From Brachionus manjavacas (Eukaryota; Rotifera; Eurotatoria; Ploima; Brachionidae): a stretch of 64,000 bases of DNA. Within the stretch, counting starts at the first letter, position 1; each line of letters opens with the position of its first letter. The notes beneath the pieces are model-generated. The model was given only the letters and a program-made list of their open reading frames with translations, ran no database searches and had not been told where the DNA came from. Position numbers and translations under genes: made by a program. Below are positions 1 to 10,004 of this stretch, piece after piece. The stretch lies in the NCBI GenBank assembly GCA_019054805.1, contig JAHQIY010000010.1, forward strand, positions 3,579,501 to 3,643,500, in the 5' to 3' direction.

Positions 1-468
1 TAAATCCATAGGGACTAAATTGTTGACTAATTAGAAATAGTTTTAAATGATATAAACTCTAGTTTGAATTTGAACTTTTATTATTTTACAACAATTGCTT
101 TTATCTTCTTGGTCAGACTGATCGGATTTTGTTGATATGATCAATATTTCGATGATTTGTCAAGTTTTATGCATTTTAATCAAATTGGTAAAAATAAAAC
201 AAAAATTTTCACTTAATTTTAATTAACAGGGAAATATTAATGATCAATATTTTAAAATTTAATTTTTTTTGTTTCTGTGATTTTTCTAATTTGATTTTTT
301 TGCAATTTGTAATTTTTTTTTTAGTTAAATAATAAAATTCTGCACTCGCTACTTAAATAATTTTGAATTATTAAATTAATACTGAGGTCAAATTCTTTAA
401 TTGATCTAAAAATTAAATCTATTGAATTAAAAAACTATTCAATAAACATTTTTCAACTTAATAATTCA
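1..468. other. AT-rich sequence without a gene
   Basis: No reading frame of note, RNA gene or clear repeat is seen here. The sequence is strongly A/T biased with long T and A runs, like most of the non-coding DNA in the window. Confidence 0.5.
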
Positions 469-1176
469 TTAACACTAGAAGCACCAAAACGAGTCATTTT
501 GACTAAAAATATGAAATTAATTGAATAAAAATAGTAAATTATTAAATTTTAGTCTTTTCTTAAAATATCCATGATCATTCACACTTTTTAAAAAAACTCT
601 CTATTTACATTTTAAAATATTCACACACTGCTTTTTACATTTTGAACAAATTTTTTGGTTATGGTATCAAAATGATTACAATGCCAGAAGTGAACTTCCT
701 CTTGATTTTCTTGACTCAAAAATCCTTTTACAAACGCTTTTAGGGGTACCAGATGTCAATTAGATTTTCTCCAACTTTTTTTAAATTGTAATCATGCACA
801 ACATTTTTTTTTCTTGAGTAAAAAGTAGTCTTCTGTTTCTACATAGGCTGAATCGTGAAACGAACTAATCAATGAAACATTTATTTCATGCTTACCTTGG
901 GGAATGTTTACTGAAACACCTGTATCATGCTCATAAACAAGACTATCAAACGAACGAGTCAAAAAGACTCGTTTTGGTGCTTTTAATAGCATATCTTGAT
1001 TTTGCACAAAGACAAAATTGTTTTTATTTGAATTTAATTAATTTAGAAAGTTATTCTTATTTTTATGCTGAAAATAAAAATAATTCTCAAATAACAAAAA
1101 TTGATTTGGATTTTAAATGATAGCGGCCAAAAATCGAAAAAGAGTCATTTTGACTCGTTGGTGCTTCTAGTGTTAA
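469..1176. mobile_element. piggyBac-like non-autonomous element (MITE) with TTAA target duplication
   Basis: The ends are inverted copies: CACTAGAAGCACCAA starts at 473 and its complement ends at 1172. Each end is bordered by TTAA (469-472 and 1173-1176), the target duplication typical of piggyBac elements, and the CACTAG end resembles piggyBac termini. A subterminal motif around ACGAGTCATTTTGACT recurs near 490, 950-975 and 1142-1158. No transposase is present, so the roughly 700-bp element would need one in trans. The inside reads partly as protein on the minus strand (a 71-codon ORF at 792-1007 and a further open stretch at about 605-740), which may be captured or decayed coding sequence. 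Superfamily assignment rests on the TSD and end motif only. Confidence 0.6.
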
Positions 1177-1365
1177 ATAAATATTGTTTTATCTGTCAAA
1201 ATAACTTTCCTTATTTATTTGAAAAAAAACGCTTTTTAAATTATTGTTATAGACCCTCATATTTCCTCAGAATGATTTTTTATCTTAGAGGGAAAAAAAA
1301 GCTGATTGAAGCTTATCTTTCTTTGTTTGTAATTAAAAATGAGATTTGTATTCTAAATAGTTCAA

Positions 1366-2204
1366 ATGTGCACAGGGCTTGTGAAGTTCGTTTCAATTCA
1401 GAAAAAGTTAAACTATTTTTTACTAAAAGAGATAATTTAAAGTTCACGAAATTTAAAACTTTAGTGCCATCTGAATTCTTTATTTTTGACTCAAAATTCG
1501 TAATCTACGCCCTCGAAAACCCCATAAAAAAATTTTTTTGGGGGAGGCTAGAAAAAATTTTTTACACCCAGGGTTCCAAAAATAGCAAAGCCTTTAAAAA
1601 GCTGCTGTTCTCTAAGACTCAAAATCTCAAAGATAAAACTTAAACATACTAAAAAATTATATATATTCTACATGCTAATGTTCTGTTCTTTTGTACTGAA
1701 CTTCACAAAACCTTTACATTATTGCTTTATTTTTCTTAAAAAATCTCTTCAAATCATGTGATTTTTAACAAATTTGTCAAATTCGAATTCTTTTATTAGA
1801 ATTTTTAGATTAAACTAAAGAATTCTATGTTTTTAGGTGCTCAACTACTGTTTTTTTTTATTTTCCTGAAAAATATGCTTTTAGGACTTGAACGTATGTT
1901 GCACCATTATTGTAACCTTCTAAACACCGCTAAAATCGTCTAATTAATGAAATTTAGGCAAAAAACAATCTTAGGTCTTATGAGCTCAATCCTAAAGAAG
2001 GTTTTTGGTGTTATTTAAAACAGCATATTAGAGCAAACAGAATATTGCAGAGTTTTTGCAGACATACATTTTTGGATTAAGCAAAGTTGCTTAACCATTA
2101 AGCATTTCACAGAACTAAATTATCTCTTTTAGTAAAAAAGTTATTCAAGTTTTTCTGAATTGAAAAGATCGAATTGAATTGAACTTCACAACCCCATGTG
2201 CACA
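1366..2204. mobile_element. Inverted-repeat element of the GTGAAGTTC family
   Basis: About 80 bp at 1366-1446 (from ATGTGCAC through TTGTGAAGTTC to the stretch reading ACTAAAAGAGATAATTTA) recurs inverted at about 2113-2204. The arms are diverged but clearly related. The same arm sequence makes a compact palindromic MITE at 15113-15283, and a fragment (GTACTGAACTTCACAAAACC) occurs inside at 1693 and again at 30380. A 180-codon plus-strand ORF crosses the left arm (1101-1643) but spans two different repeats and resembles nothing, so it is not called as a gene. No transposase is visible. Confidence 0.55.
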
Positions 2205-2498
2205 AGGTTCACATTGATTGAACAGGGAAATAAATTTATGATCAAAAAAGAATCTCTCCTGTTTTTAGTCTAACGTGGGGTCTGTTTTGAATAATAATAA
2301 TCACTAGAATTGTTTTTTGCAGAATTTGAAAATGACAAAACAAAAAAAATTTAGACAATTATAATTGTGGTGTCAATGTTTGTCAATATTTTAAGTCTTT
2401 AATCTCAAACAATTTCAATTTATTCTTTTTACAAAAAAATTCATTAGCTCAATTAAATATTGTGCGATGCGAAATGCTCAATGAGTTAAATTTCTCTA
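2205..2498. other. Spacer with possible minus-strand polyadenylation signal
   Basis: No gene. A TTTATT at 2419-2424 reads AATAAA on the minus strand, 75 bp past the stop of the minus-strand ORF at 2499-3230, and could serve as its polyadenylation signal. Confidence 0.3.
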
Positions 2499-3230
2499 TC
2501 AACAAATATCAGCTGTAAACCTAATTCTATCTGAATTGGAAAAATAAAAAAGTAAAACAACTTTTGCCAACTTCAATTTAATCTTTAATTTTTTTACAAC
2601 AAAAAAATTACCTGGAACAGCAAGAGAAGAAACTAATGTTGTCGAACTTGAAGAACCCAGGTAAAGTGGAATTAATGAAAGGGAAATAACAATGCTTGAT
2701 AATGCCAAAGTGGCCAAACCAGCTGATCCCAATATTACCAGATATCTTAGGGAACTCGAGCTTGACTGATAAAGTGTATTTAAATTATTTAGGTAATTGC
2801 TATAATTGTAATTGTATATGAGCTTATTTTGATAATTGGTGGCAGCTATATTGGTCATTATTTGTCTTGTTCTGATCTCGTTGTAGTAATTTCTATATGC
2901 TTGTTGATTAACTCTATTAACTGTTTTATAGTTAGTTGTTCTAGATCCTTTGCTGTAACTACCACCTTTGCTACTTCCAGATCCTTTATTGCCACTACCT
3001 TTTCCTTTTCCTCCATCACCACGTCCTTTTCCTCCATCCCCATGTCCTTTTCCTCCATCCCCATGTCCTTTTCCTCCATCCCCATGTCCTTTTCCTCCAT
3101 CCCCATGTCCTTTTCCACGTCCTTTTCCGTGACCTTTGTCTTTGCCCTTACCTTTACCATATTTTCCACGTCCTCTTTTACCGCCTCTTCCTCGGCCACC
3201 TTTTCCCTTACATCCACTTCCCATTCCCAT
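2499..3230 (-). CDS. Gly/Lys-rich protein with GHGDGGK repeats and one membrane segment
   Basis: A 243-residue ORF of unknown function. Residues 1-90 are almost entirely Gly, Lys, Arg, Asp and His, with four tandem GHGDGGK repeats plus a GRGDGGK variant (21-bp DNA repeats at about 3000-3115). A Tyr/Asn-rich middle (about 100-155) follows, then Ser-flanked hydrophobic residues near 163-195 that look like one membrane-spanning helix. The ATG at 3230 is the first in frame. Near residue 207 the reverse strand reads CCAG then GTAATT, a good splice donor, so the true protein may end differently and the last 35 codons may be intron. Other frames over the repeats are also open (a Glu/Lys-rich frame and a plus-strand Ser/Phe-rich frame), as expected of a 21-bp repeat. 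This frame is preferred because it runs past the repeat into a plausible transmembrane protein. No family recognised. Confidence 0.4.
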   Translation of the reverse strand: MGMGSGCKGKGGRGRGGKRGRGKYGKGKGKDKGHGKGRGKGHGDGGKGHGDGGKGHGDGGKGHGDGGKGRGDGGKGKGSGNKGSGSSKGGSYSKGSRTTNYKTVNRVNQQAYRNYYNEIRTRQIMTNIAATNYQNKLIYNYNYSNYLNNLNTLYQSSSSSLRYLVILGSAGLATLALSSIVISLSLIPLYLGSSSSTTLVSSLAVPGNFFVVKKLKIKLKLAKVVLLFYFSNSDRIRFTADIC

Positions 3231-4281
3231 TTTTATAATCTTAAGTCAATGGTTTAAAATATAAAAAAATTTATATAACTTTTTAATTTTTTAAGCTCTT
3301 TTTAAATAGGACATTTGTGAGCTTTAAAGCGCAACGATATTTAATGTCAAAAGATATTTGATAAATAAAAAATAAATGACATGACATATTTTGACAAGTT
3401 ATTTCAAAACAAAGAAAAATTTTTTTTTGATTCGTTAATAGTTGTGCATGTTGAACTTTGAAAAATTTTCCATCAAAATTTAATCAATAAATTTCTTAAA
3501 AACAATCCACTCATTAAATCACAAAGAAAAATAACAATTGAAATTTTGCTCCTAGATCATTGAGTGTGGTTAATTTGCCAGATAAGTTGGTTAATCGATC
3601 AGATCAAAGCATTTAGTGCTCAATTGCTTAAAAATCCAAATTTTGGTTAAAAATACTTGGCTTATATGAACTTTTATTTTCAACAATGAATTAAATCATT
3701 GTAGTCTCAAAAAATATCGATAATGTAATGGTTAGTTTTGGTTAGATACAACAAAACAAGACAAGAGCGTTTTTGAAAGAAATTTTGCCAAATCAATAAA
3801 AAAATTGACCAAGCAATAAGAAATTGTTCATTAAGTCTCAGACAACTAGATTGCAAAATTTTTATTTCTGTAAAAATAAAAAAGGAAAGTGTTGAAAAAA
3901 AGAGAATGAAATTAAATGTAAACTTATATTTAAATCTTGTATCTTTCAATTTTAATCTGATTCTTTTTTTTTCAGTTGCAAAAAATTCAATGCACGATTC
4001 AAATATTAAATAAAAACCGAAAATCCGCATTGTAGAGCTCAAATCCAACCCTTCTTCTTTTAAAATTGATTGCATCGTTTCTATGTTATAACAATTAAAA
4101 TTTAATTTAAATGAAAATGGATTTTTTTACAAAAATAAAGCCTAAAGACCTTATGTACATTTCAATGTAAAATTCACTCCCAAAAAAAGTAGTGATGGGA
4201 GTTTTCTCTTTATTTAGTTTTAGCCGACTAGTTTTTAGTTAACCTAATAACTAAATTAAATGGTTTAATTTACATTTCCGT
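3231..4281. other. Non-coding stretch; one doubtful minus-strand ORF
   Basis: Nothing recognisable. A 122-codon minus-strand ORF at 3707-4075 (hydrophobic, Phe/Leu/Ile-rich) has no domain I know, and its composition is what AT-rich non-coding DNA gives by chance, so it is not called as a gene. Confidence 0.4.
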
Positions 4282-5072
4282 TTAGATTATCTCTCTCACA
4301 AGGAAAATTACCTTTAACTTGGAAAATGGCGAATGTGACACCCCTTTTTAAGAAAGGAAATAAGCTAAATTCAAGCAATTATCGTCTGGTCTCTCTTACA
4401 AGTGGTATTTGCAAGATTCTCGAGAGTCTGGTCAAAGATCACATGTTAGCCTTTCTTTTAAATCATAATCTTTTATCTGACGCACAACATGGATTCATGC
4501 CAAAAAGATCATGTTCAACAAATTTAATTGAATCACTAGATTATATCACATTAGCTCTCAATAGAGGTTTATCTGTTGATATAATTTACACAGATTTTTC
4601 CAAAGCATTTGACAGAGTATTGCATAGATTATTATTATATAAGCTTAAAAGATATGGTTTTATCGAAATGATTTATTTTTGGATTAGTGATTTTTTCAGC
4701 GAGAGGAAACAAGGAGATATTTTGGGTTCATCTATGTCAAGTTGGTTAGATGTAACCAGCGGAGTACCTCAAGGTTCAGTATTAGAGACCGACAGGACCT
4801 CTATTATTTTTAATATTTATAAACGATCTTTCGAATCGTTTTGTTAATAAATGTGAAAAATATGCATATATATGTTAATAGATATTAAAGTTTTGTCTGT
4901 ATTTAAGAGCTCTCAAGACAATCTCATACTTCAAAAAGATATAGACTTAATTTCAAGTTGGTCACTTACTTGGTCCTTGGATTTAAATATCGAAAAATGC
5001 AATGTAATGCATGTTGGTTCAAAGAATCCTTTGTTTAACTATACCATTTTTAGCAGAAACGGTGCTTCTTGA
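4282..5072 (+). pseudogene. LINE reverse transcriptase fragment (CR1/Jockey-like), degenerate
   Basis: Part of a non-LTR retrotransposon reverse transcriptase, which copies element RNA into the genome by target-primed synthesis. The main open stretch reads LPLTWKMANVTPLFKKG, then SNYRLVSLTSGICKILE, GFMPKRSCSTNL, motif A with its catalytic Asp in IIYTDFSKAFDRV, and motif B SGVPQGSVL. Those are consecutive landmarks of the RT fingers and palm. After about 4785 the frame breaks. A second open stretch (4872-5072) resumes the palm/thumb (DLISSWSLTWSLDLNIEKCNVMHVG), but the YADD catalytic box expected between them is destroyed (KYAYMLIDIK in its place). The endonuclease, upstream RT and C-terminal end are missing. 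A dead, truncated copy. Confidence 0.85.
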
Positions 5073-5849
5073 AAAGAAGAGGCGAAACTTACCATATTTT
5101 AAAACGTTAAATAAGTTAATTAAATAAGTAAAACTAAATAATAAAAACAAGAATCGATTTTATTGACTGATGTTTTTTAAACTAAACATTCTTTTTAAAA
5201 TCGTCAATTTCATAAAAATCATTAAAAACAAAAAAATAGCTTTAAAATGTATTCTGCTACTTTTGTAGTTGCAACATAGAGAGGCATAAGTTTTTCCTTC
5301 AAATTCAATTTGTTTAGGAATATCATCTAAGCTAAATGAATCTTCTGAGATAAGTTTAATCTTTTTTAAAAAATTGAAGGATTTATCTTTGATCCTTTGT
5401 AAAATTTTGTTATATATCAAATAAAACTTCTCTACAACTAAACTCGGTATTTCAGAAAGCCAATAACTCAATTTTTTTTAAATATTTTATATATTTTTTT
5501 TTTATATTAAAGTATAATTGTGAATAAATGAAGTGTTAATCAGTCTACTCAGACAAGGGCAACAGCCTGTTGATTAACCTTGAAACTTAAACTAGCAATC
5601 AACTACATTAAATAAATATAAAATATGAAATTTATGTATATATTTATTTATTTTTTTCAAAAAACACCCCTTAGGTGATGAAAGTATAAAAAAAATTAAT
5701 TTAGAAAAAAATTAATAAAAAAAAGTTAATTTCATTTTGTTTTCTTATTCTTTTTAAGTTTCTAAATAAATTTTTTATTGAATTAAAATTCGAATTTTGT
5801 TTTTTTTTTTAATAATCCTAACTTATGCGAAAATATAAAATAAAATGGG
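5073..5849. other. AT-rich spacer with a doubtful minus-strand ORF
   Basis: Mostly non-coding. A 103-codon minus-strand ORF (5160-5471) contains DDIPKQIEFEGKTYASLCC and SSRIHFKAIF, which read more like real protein than the surroundings. The pattern of a strand, a Tyr and a later HF-x-AI loosely recalls C-terminal segments of some transposon-encoded proteins, but no family can be named. It may be a decayed exon. Confidence 0.3.
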
Positions 5850-6708
5850 TGAGATGGGTTGTTGTTTCAGAAGGCTTTTGTAAGTAACTCGATTATTTTT
5901 TTTCTTGTTTCTTCCGGGTACTCTTTGTTTAGGCAAAATTCTATAGATTCGAAAGTTCAATTTTTTCTCATCTTTAATATTTTTCTTTGTTATCAGCATT
6001 TCAAGTGCAGCATTTTTATTGATCTCTTCTATAATTATTTGTTCATCGTTGAGTAATTCATTGTATTCTCGGATCAGAGAATTTTTGTTTAGCTCTTATC
6101 TACTTATCCCGGATTTTTCTGGTAAAGACGCTATTTTCTAATCTTTTGCAAATTCTAGTTTCCTAAGTTTCATTGTCTTTTCAGTTGGTACTTTGCTTAA
6201 TACATGCAAGAATTTAGTTGTCCTCGATCTTTTACTCAATCCTAATGACTTTTTAATGATTGTAGACTCAGTGCTTTTTATTTTCTTTGAGAGAGTCTGA
6301 TTAGTTTTATGATCAAAAAAACGGCTACTTTTTAATCAAGTAGCAAAAATAATTAAAATAGTTGCTAATCAAATTAATTCATTCTAAGTACATGCCCGAG
6401 CCATCGAAGTCATTTGTTCTTAATGGATTGACTTAATGACTCTGAATTTGTTATTCTGTATCGGTCAGCATTTTTATACCGAGGAAAAAAAGGCACTATT
6501 TGCTTTAGCAAGTCTATTCTTAATGTCTCTGTATGTTCCCAAATTGGTAATGCTTTCTAGGTATGTGAATTCACTTACACTCGATGATACACTCGATTGG
6601 TGTACCATCGCTGGTGATCGGGGTATCCAATTTGGTCATTATGCACATAACTTTCGTTTTAGCCCCACTTTTTTCGAGTCCGGTTGGTTTAGCGTTGTTC
6701 GCAAACTC
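5850..6708 (-). pseudogene. LINE reverse transcriptase C-terminal remnant
   Basis: Read on the minus strand in several frames, this is the end of a non-LTR retrotransposon polyprotein. In order: EFANNAKPTGLEKSGAKTKV (about 6650-6705, normally FADD), PITSDGTPIEC, EFTYLESITNLGTYRDIKN (about 6510-6570), RLAKANSAFF, RWLGHVLRMN (about 6385-6415), then after an AT-rich interruption TESTIIKKSLGLSKRSRTTK, LHVLSKVPTEKTMKLRKLEF (6150-6270), continuing to about 5850. The RWLGHVLRM and GTYRDIKNRLAKA segments are characteristic of LINE RT tails. At least three frameshifts and several stops make it non-functional. It differs in sequence type from the fragment at 4282-5072, so it is a second LINE family. 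The plus-strand ORFs here are shadows of it. Confidence 0.75.
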
Positions 6709-8151
6709 TTAGAAAATATTACACGGAGTAAATTAATTAAAAAAGCAGTATAAAAAAAGGTAGTTAATGATAAAATAAAATTATTTTTAATTAATGACTC
6801 TATTTTTATATTTAAAAAAATAATGAGATAGTTCAGATCAAAAATACCAAATGGATACGTTGAAGTTGACTCAATTCATTTTAACAATGTAATTCCAGTA
6901 AACAAAAAAAAACAAGAAATCAAAAATATGAATTTCGGCGAACTGGTTTGAAGCAAGAAATGTTATTCAAGATTGAGAAGACGAACTTTTCAACGTTTTA
7001 AGTTTATTATAACTTCAGTAATAATCGATTTCAAAGTGGTTTTTACCACAAAATTACAAAGAATACTTGGCAATTTTGGAAAAATCAAAATTTTTAATTT
7101 TATGATATCTGTTTAAAGATTTCGACGAGCTGAATTCAAAAATGTCAAAAATTTTGAAACGGATCATTCTTTTAAAAGTTATAAGAGCTTTAAGTCTAAT
7201 TAGACTTATTACTTAATAGGCTATATATGTTTTCTTATCATGAGTTAATAAGACGCTTTAATCTTTGGGAATTGACTATATTGACTAAAGTACAAATATT
7301 TATGTAATTTTTTTGGGATCCGTACAAGCGGACACTTAGCCGTCCAAAATTATTAGAAACCGTGTCCGATATAGCCAGATAACCTTTAAGCGGGCAAACA
7401 TTTGGTCGGACAGCAAGTTGGTCTACTTTTGTGCTAATTTTGTGACACTTATTTCATCATTTTGGAGATGCAAAAATGACTTAAAAAGTTTCATTATAAA
7501 ATGCTTGGGATTTTATTAAGATTCAGTAGTGATTTAAAATTATTCTTTTCGTTTATTTACCTCATTTTGCGTAAAAACAAAAAAGCAAAAAAATGACCTG
7601 CTAATTTTTCATAATTTTGCAAAAATTTGAAAAATTAAAAAAAAAATCATTTTCCAATAAAAAATTAATTAAATCTTCCTTTTTTTTTAGAAAAATTTAC
7701 AAAAAACTTTTTTTTTAATAAAAAAAAAATGTTAAAAAACGGTTAAAAACAGTAAATTGGCAAAATACACCACCAATTAGTTTTAAGTTTCAAATTCGAA
7801 ATATTATAATCATAGTGAGTGAATAGAGCTGAATTTAAAAAATTTACATAAAATTTGATTGGCTGAAAAAATAATTCTTGAGTGAAAACTTTTAAATTTT
7901 TTGTTAATTAACTTTTAAAAAATTTCAAAATCAAATATTTTATTAAAAAAAAAGGGAACATAAAAGTTAAAAATTCAAAATTAATTGCCAATAAAAAACA
8001 AAACATAATTATATTATTTAAACAAATTTCTTTAAGAATATTTAACCGTCATTGTTTTATTAGAATTTGGTTCAAAACTTGGGATTTATAATCAAAATAA
8101 TTAACGTTAGAAAACCAATTTATTTTTTCTAAATTATTTTAATGCAAAAGT
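6709..8151. other. Non-coding; small GC-rich self-complementary patch at 7318-7431
   Basis: No gene recognised. At 7318-7431 the base composition rises and short complementary blocks occur (CGGACAC with GTGTCCG; GTCCGA with TCGGAC), perhaps the end of an old element or a structured RNA remnant. The rest is A/T-rich with long homopolymers. Confidence 0.35.
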
Positions 8152-8193
8152 TTATGCTTAGCAAATGATACTTTTCATTTTTAACCATATATA
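8152..8193. repeat. Left half of an 84-bp perfect palindrome split by the Tc1 element
   Basis: These 42 bases, ending ACCATATATA, are the exact reverse complement of 11620-11661 on the far side of the transposon. Removing the transposon and one TA copy leaves a palindrome centred on the insertion TA. It is not part of the transposon TIR: a related TIR fragment at about 14560-14655 shares the TIR interior but not this sequence. Confidence 0.75.
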
Positions 8194-8506
8194 CAGTGGT
8201 GATTTGACACTAGGGTTTTTACCTTTTTTTACGTAAAATTACGTAAATTTTCGTAATTTTACACTTGTAAGGACTGGTAAATTTACGTAAATTTACGCAA
8301 TTTTACGAAAATTTACGATAATTTTCGAAAAAACTGGTAAAAACAAAAGGGCCAAAAAAAAGCCAATTTTCAAGCAATTTCTTAGAATTTTTGGAAAATT
8401 TCAAAAAAACAAAAAAATTTTTAAAAAAAAAAATTTACATTTTTTTACGTAAATTTACGTAAAATCCGAATTTTTTAATTGTAAAATTTTGTAAAAAATT
8501 GTAAAG
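8194..8506. repeat. Left terminal inverted repeat of the Tc1 element
   Basis: Matches the reverse complement of 11285-11619 nearly throughout. The sequence is dominated by repeated TACGTAAATTT and TTTTCGTAATTT-like words, perhaps multiple transposase-binding sites. The right copy has about 22 extra bases from one additional GTAAATTTACG-type unit. Confidence 0.85.
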
Positions 8507-8617
8507 TACAGTAAATATTTTTATTTTAATAAATCAGACTATTTTAAATGGAAAAAATTAATGATTTGACCAGTCTCCATTATTTTGAATCACAATTGGG
8601 ATAACCTAAATAAATAA

Positions 8618-9679
8618 TTAATTTTGTTTTGAGTCAAATTTTTTTTTTAATAATACCTTTTTTAAATGACTTATATATGATAAACATTTTTTAGGTGTTA
8701 AAATTTTTTGGAACTTAAATATAGTCTCAATGACCTCATCTTCATTTTTTCCTTCTTGAGATAAAATAAACTTTTTTAATTCGTTCCAAACCATCTCGAT
8801 CGGATTTAAGTCTGGCGATTGACGAGGGGATTTAGCCTTTTTTTATTTAGAAAATATTTTAAATTAGAATTTTTTTATAAAGAAAAAAATACCCAAATAA
8901 TTTGATTTTTTTTCAAAAAATCATTACAGATGGAAGAGGTATGTTTCGGGTCATTGTCCTGATGTAACATGAAATCAAAATCAAAATTTAAGCGAAAGGA
9001 ATAAGATATTCTGCCAAAATATCTCTGTATAGAACCGAATTCATGTTTTGTTTAAAAACCTTTATATTAAAATTTTTTTTTTTTTGAAATTAGTCTTATA
9101 AATTTGTTTACGGCGAATTTTGTTGAGCCTTTTGACGATATTCCTGCCCAAATATGGAGTTTACTTTTAAATTTCGAAGTTGAAGGAATAGTTTTCGGAT
9201 ACGAAGACGGGAGCCTTAAATGATACTTTGGTTTATCATAATCTATTATTGTAACCTCATCTACAAAGATGTAATTTTCAAACTGATTATTTTGATTCTG
9301 CAAACACCAAATAAGTCTTTTAAGCTTCTGAAATTCAGTTAAAAGAGGTGATTTTTTAAGTCGTCTAAGGCGAAATCCTTAAAGGAAATTTTGTGTTAAA
9401 AACTAAATTTTATAATTTTGGGAAAAGAATACCCTGTTTGAATCTATATTTTCGAATTACACTTGCACTAATTTTTTTACCAAACTTTTTATGAATTTTT
9501 TTACTCAACTTTTTAGAAGACTCTAGACCGTTTAATTTAAGTGTTCGAGCCTAAAATTAAAAAAATTTATAAATTTAAATTTAAAGCATTCATATTCTAA
9601 TTACATAAATATAATCTACAATAGAACTTGCTAAAGCGCGATGATTTTTTTTTTGGACTTTTTTACCAGAACTTCCCAT
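8618..9679 (-). pseudogene. Tc1-family DD34E transposase, five exons, one frameshift
   Basis: Cut-and-paste transposase that would bind the TIRs and insert the element at TA. Proposed minus-strand exons: 9679-9620, 9550-9433, 9377-9112, 9059-8893 and 8836-8618; introns of 69, 55, 52 and 56 bp, all GT-AG. Joining them gives one frame: start MGSSGKKVQKKNHRALASSI, a helix-turn-helix region with LSKKIHKKFGKKISASVIRK, PLLTEFQKLKRLIW, catalytic Asp in YIFVDEVTI, HIWAGISSKGSTKFAVFKQN, second Asp in LHQDNDPKHTS, and the Glu in SPDLNPIEMVW. Splicing out the last intron puts exactly 34 residues between the second Asp and the Glu, the Tc1 signature, which supports the intron. A single missing base near 8995 (IPFA then stop, reading on as LNFDFDFMLHQD one frame over) breaks the gene unless it is a sequencing error. 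About 276 residues, short for the family. Confidence 0.85.
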
Positions 9680-10004
9680 TAATTTCTTTATATACTTAAA
9701 TTAAATGAATACTTAAGTAAAAAAAATTGTATAACTTTTTTATATACTCTAATAGATGGTAAGGAGTTTTTTGAATAAGACTTTTTTAAAACACCTCTAA
9801 TTTTCTTTGCACTTAGATTTTTTTTTCTGCTCAAGTACAGAATTTGCTTTAAAAAAATCTCTTTTTTAAAATGCTTTTTTTTAAAAAGCATGGCTTGATC
9901 TTATAAGTTTTAGAATTAAAATTTAAAATTAAAAAATTTGACTCTCTTTTTATAAATGTGTTTTTATTTCTATATTTTTTTTTTCAATTATTATAAGATT
10001 AAAA
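9680..10004. promoter_or_regulatory. Intergenic region between the two divergent transposon genes
   Basis: The 325 bp between the transposase ATG (9679, minus) and the second gene ATG (10005, plus) should hold both promoters. It is very A/T-rich and no specific motif stands out. A 67-codon minus-strand ORF (9688-9891) is Lys/Phe-rich and not convincing. Confidence 0.35.

Noticed and set aside
1101..1643. 180-codon plus-strand ORF
   Set aside because: It runs across the end of the piggyBac-like MITE into the arm of a different element, so its sequence is a chance joining of repeats.
2829..3257. Plus-strand Ser/Phe-rich ORF and second minus-strand Glu-rich ORF over the 21-bp repeats
   Set aside because: Both are frames kept open by the repeat; only the frame at 2499-3230 runs on into a plausible membrane protein.
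3707..4075. 122-codon minus-strand ORF
   Set aside because: Phe/Leu/Ile/Lys-rich composition typical of chance frames in this DNA; no motif and no supporting context.
6436..6753. 105-codon plus-strand ORF
   Set aside because: It is the antisense shadow of the LINE remnant; the minus strand carries recognisable RT-tail motifs.
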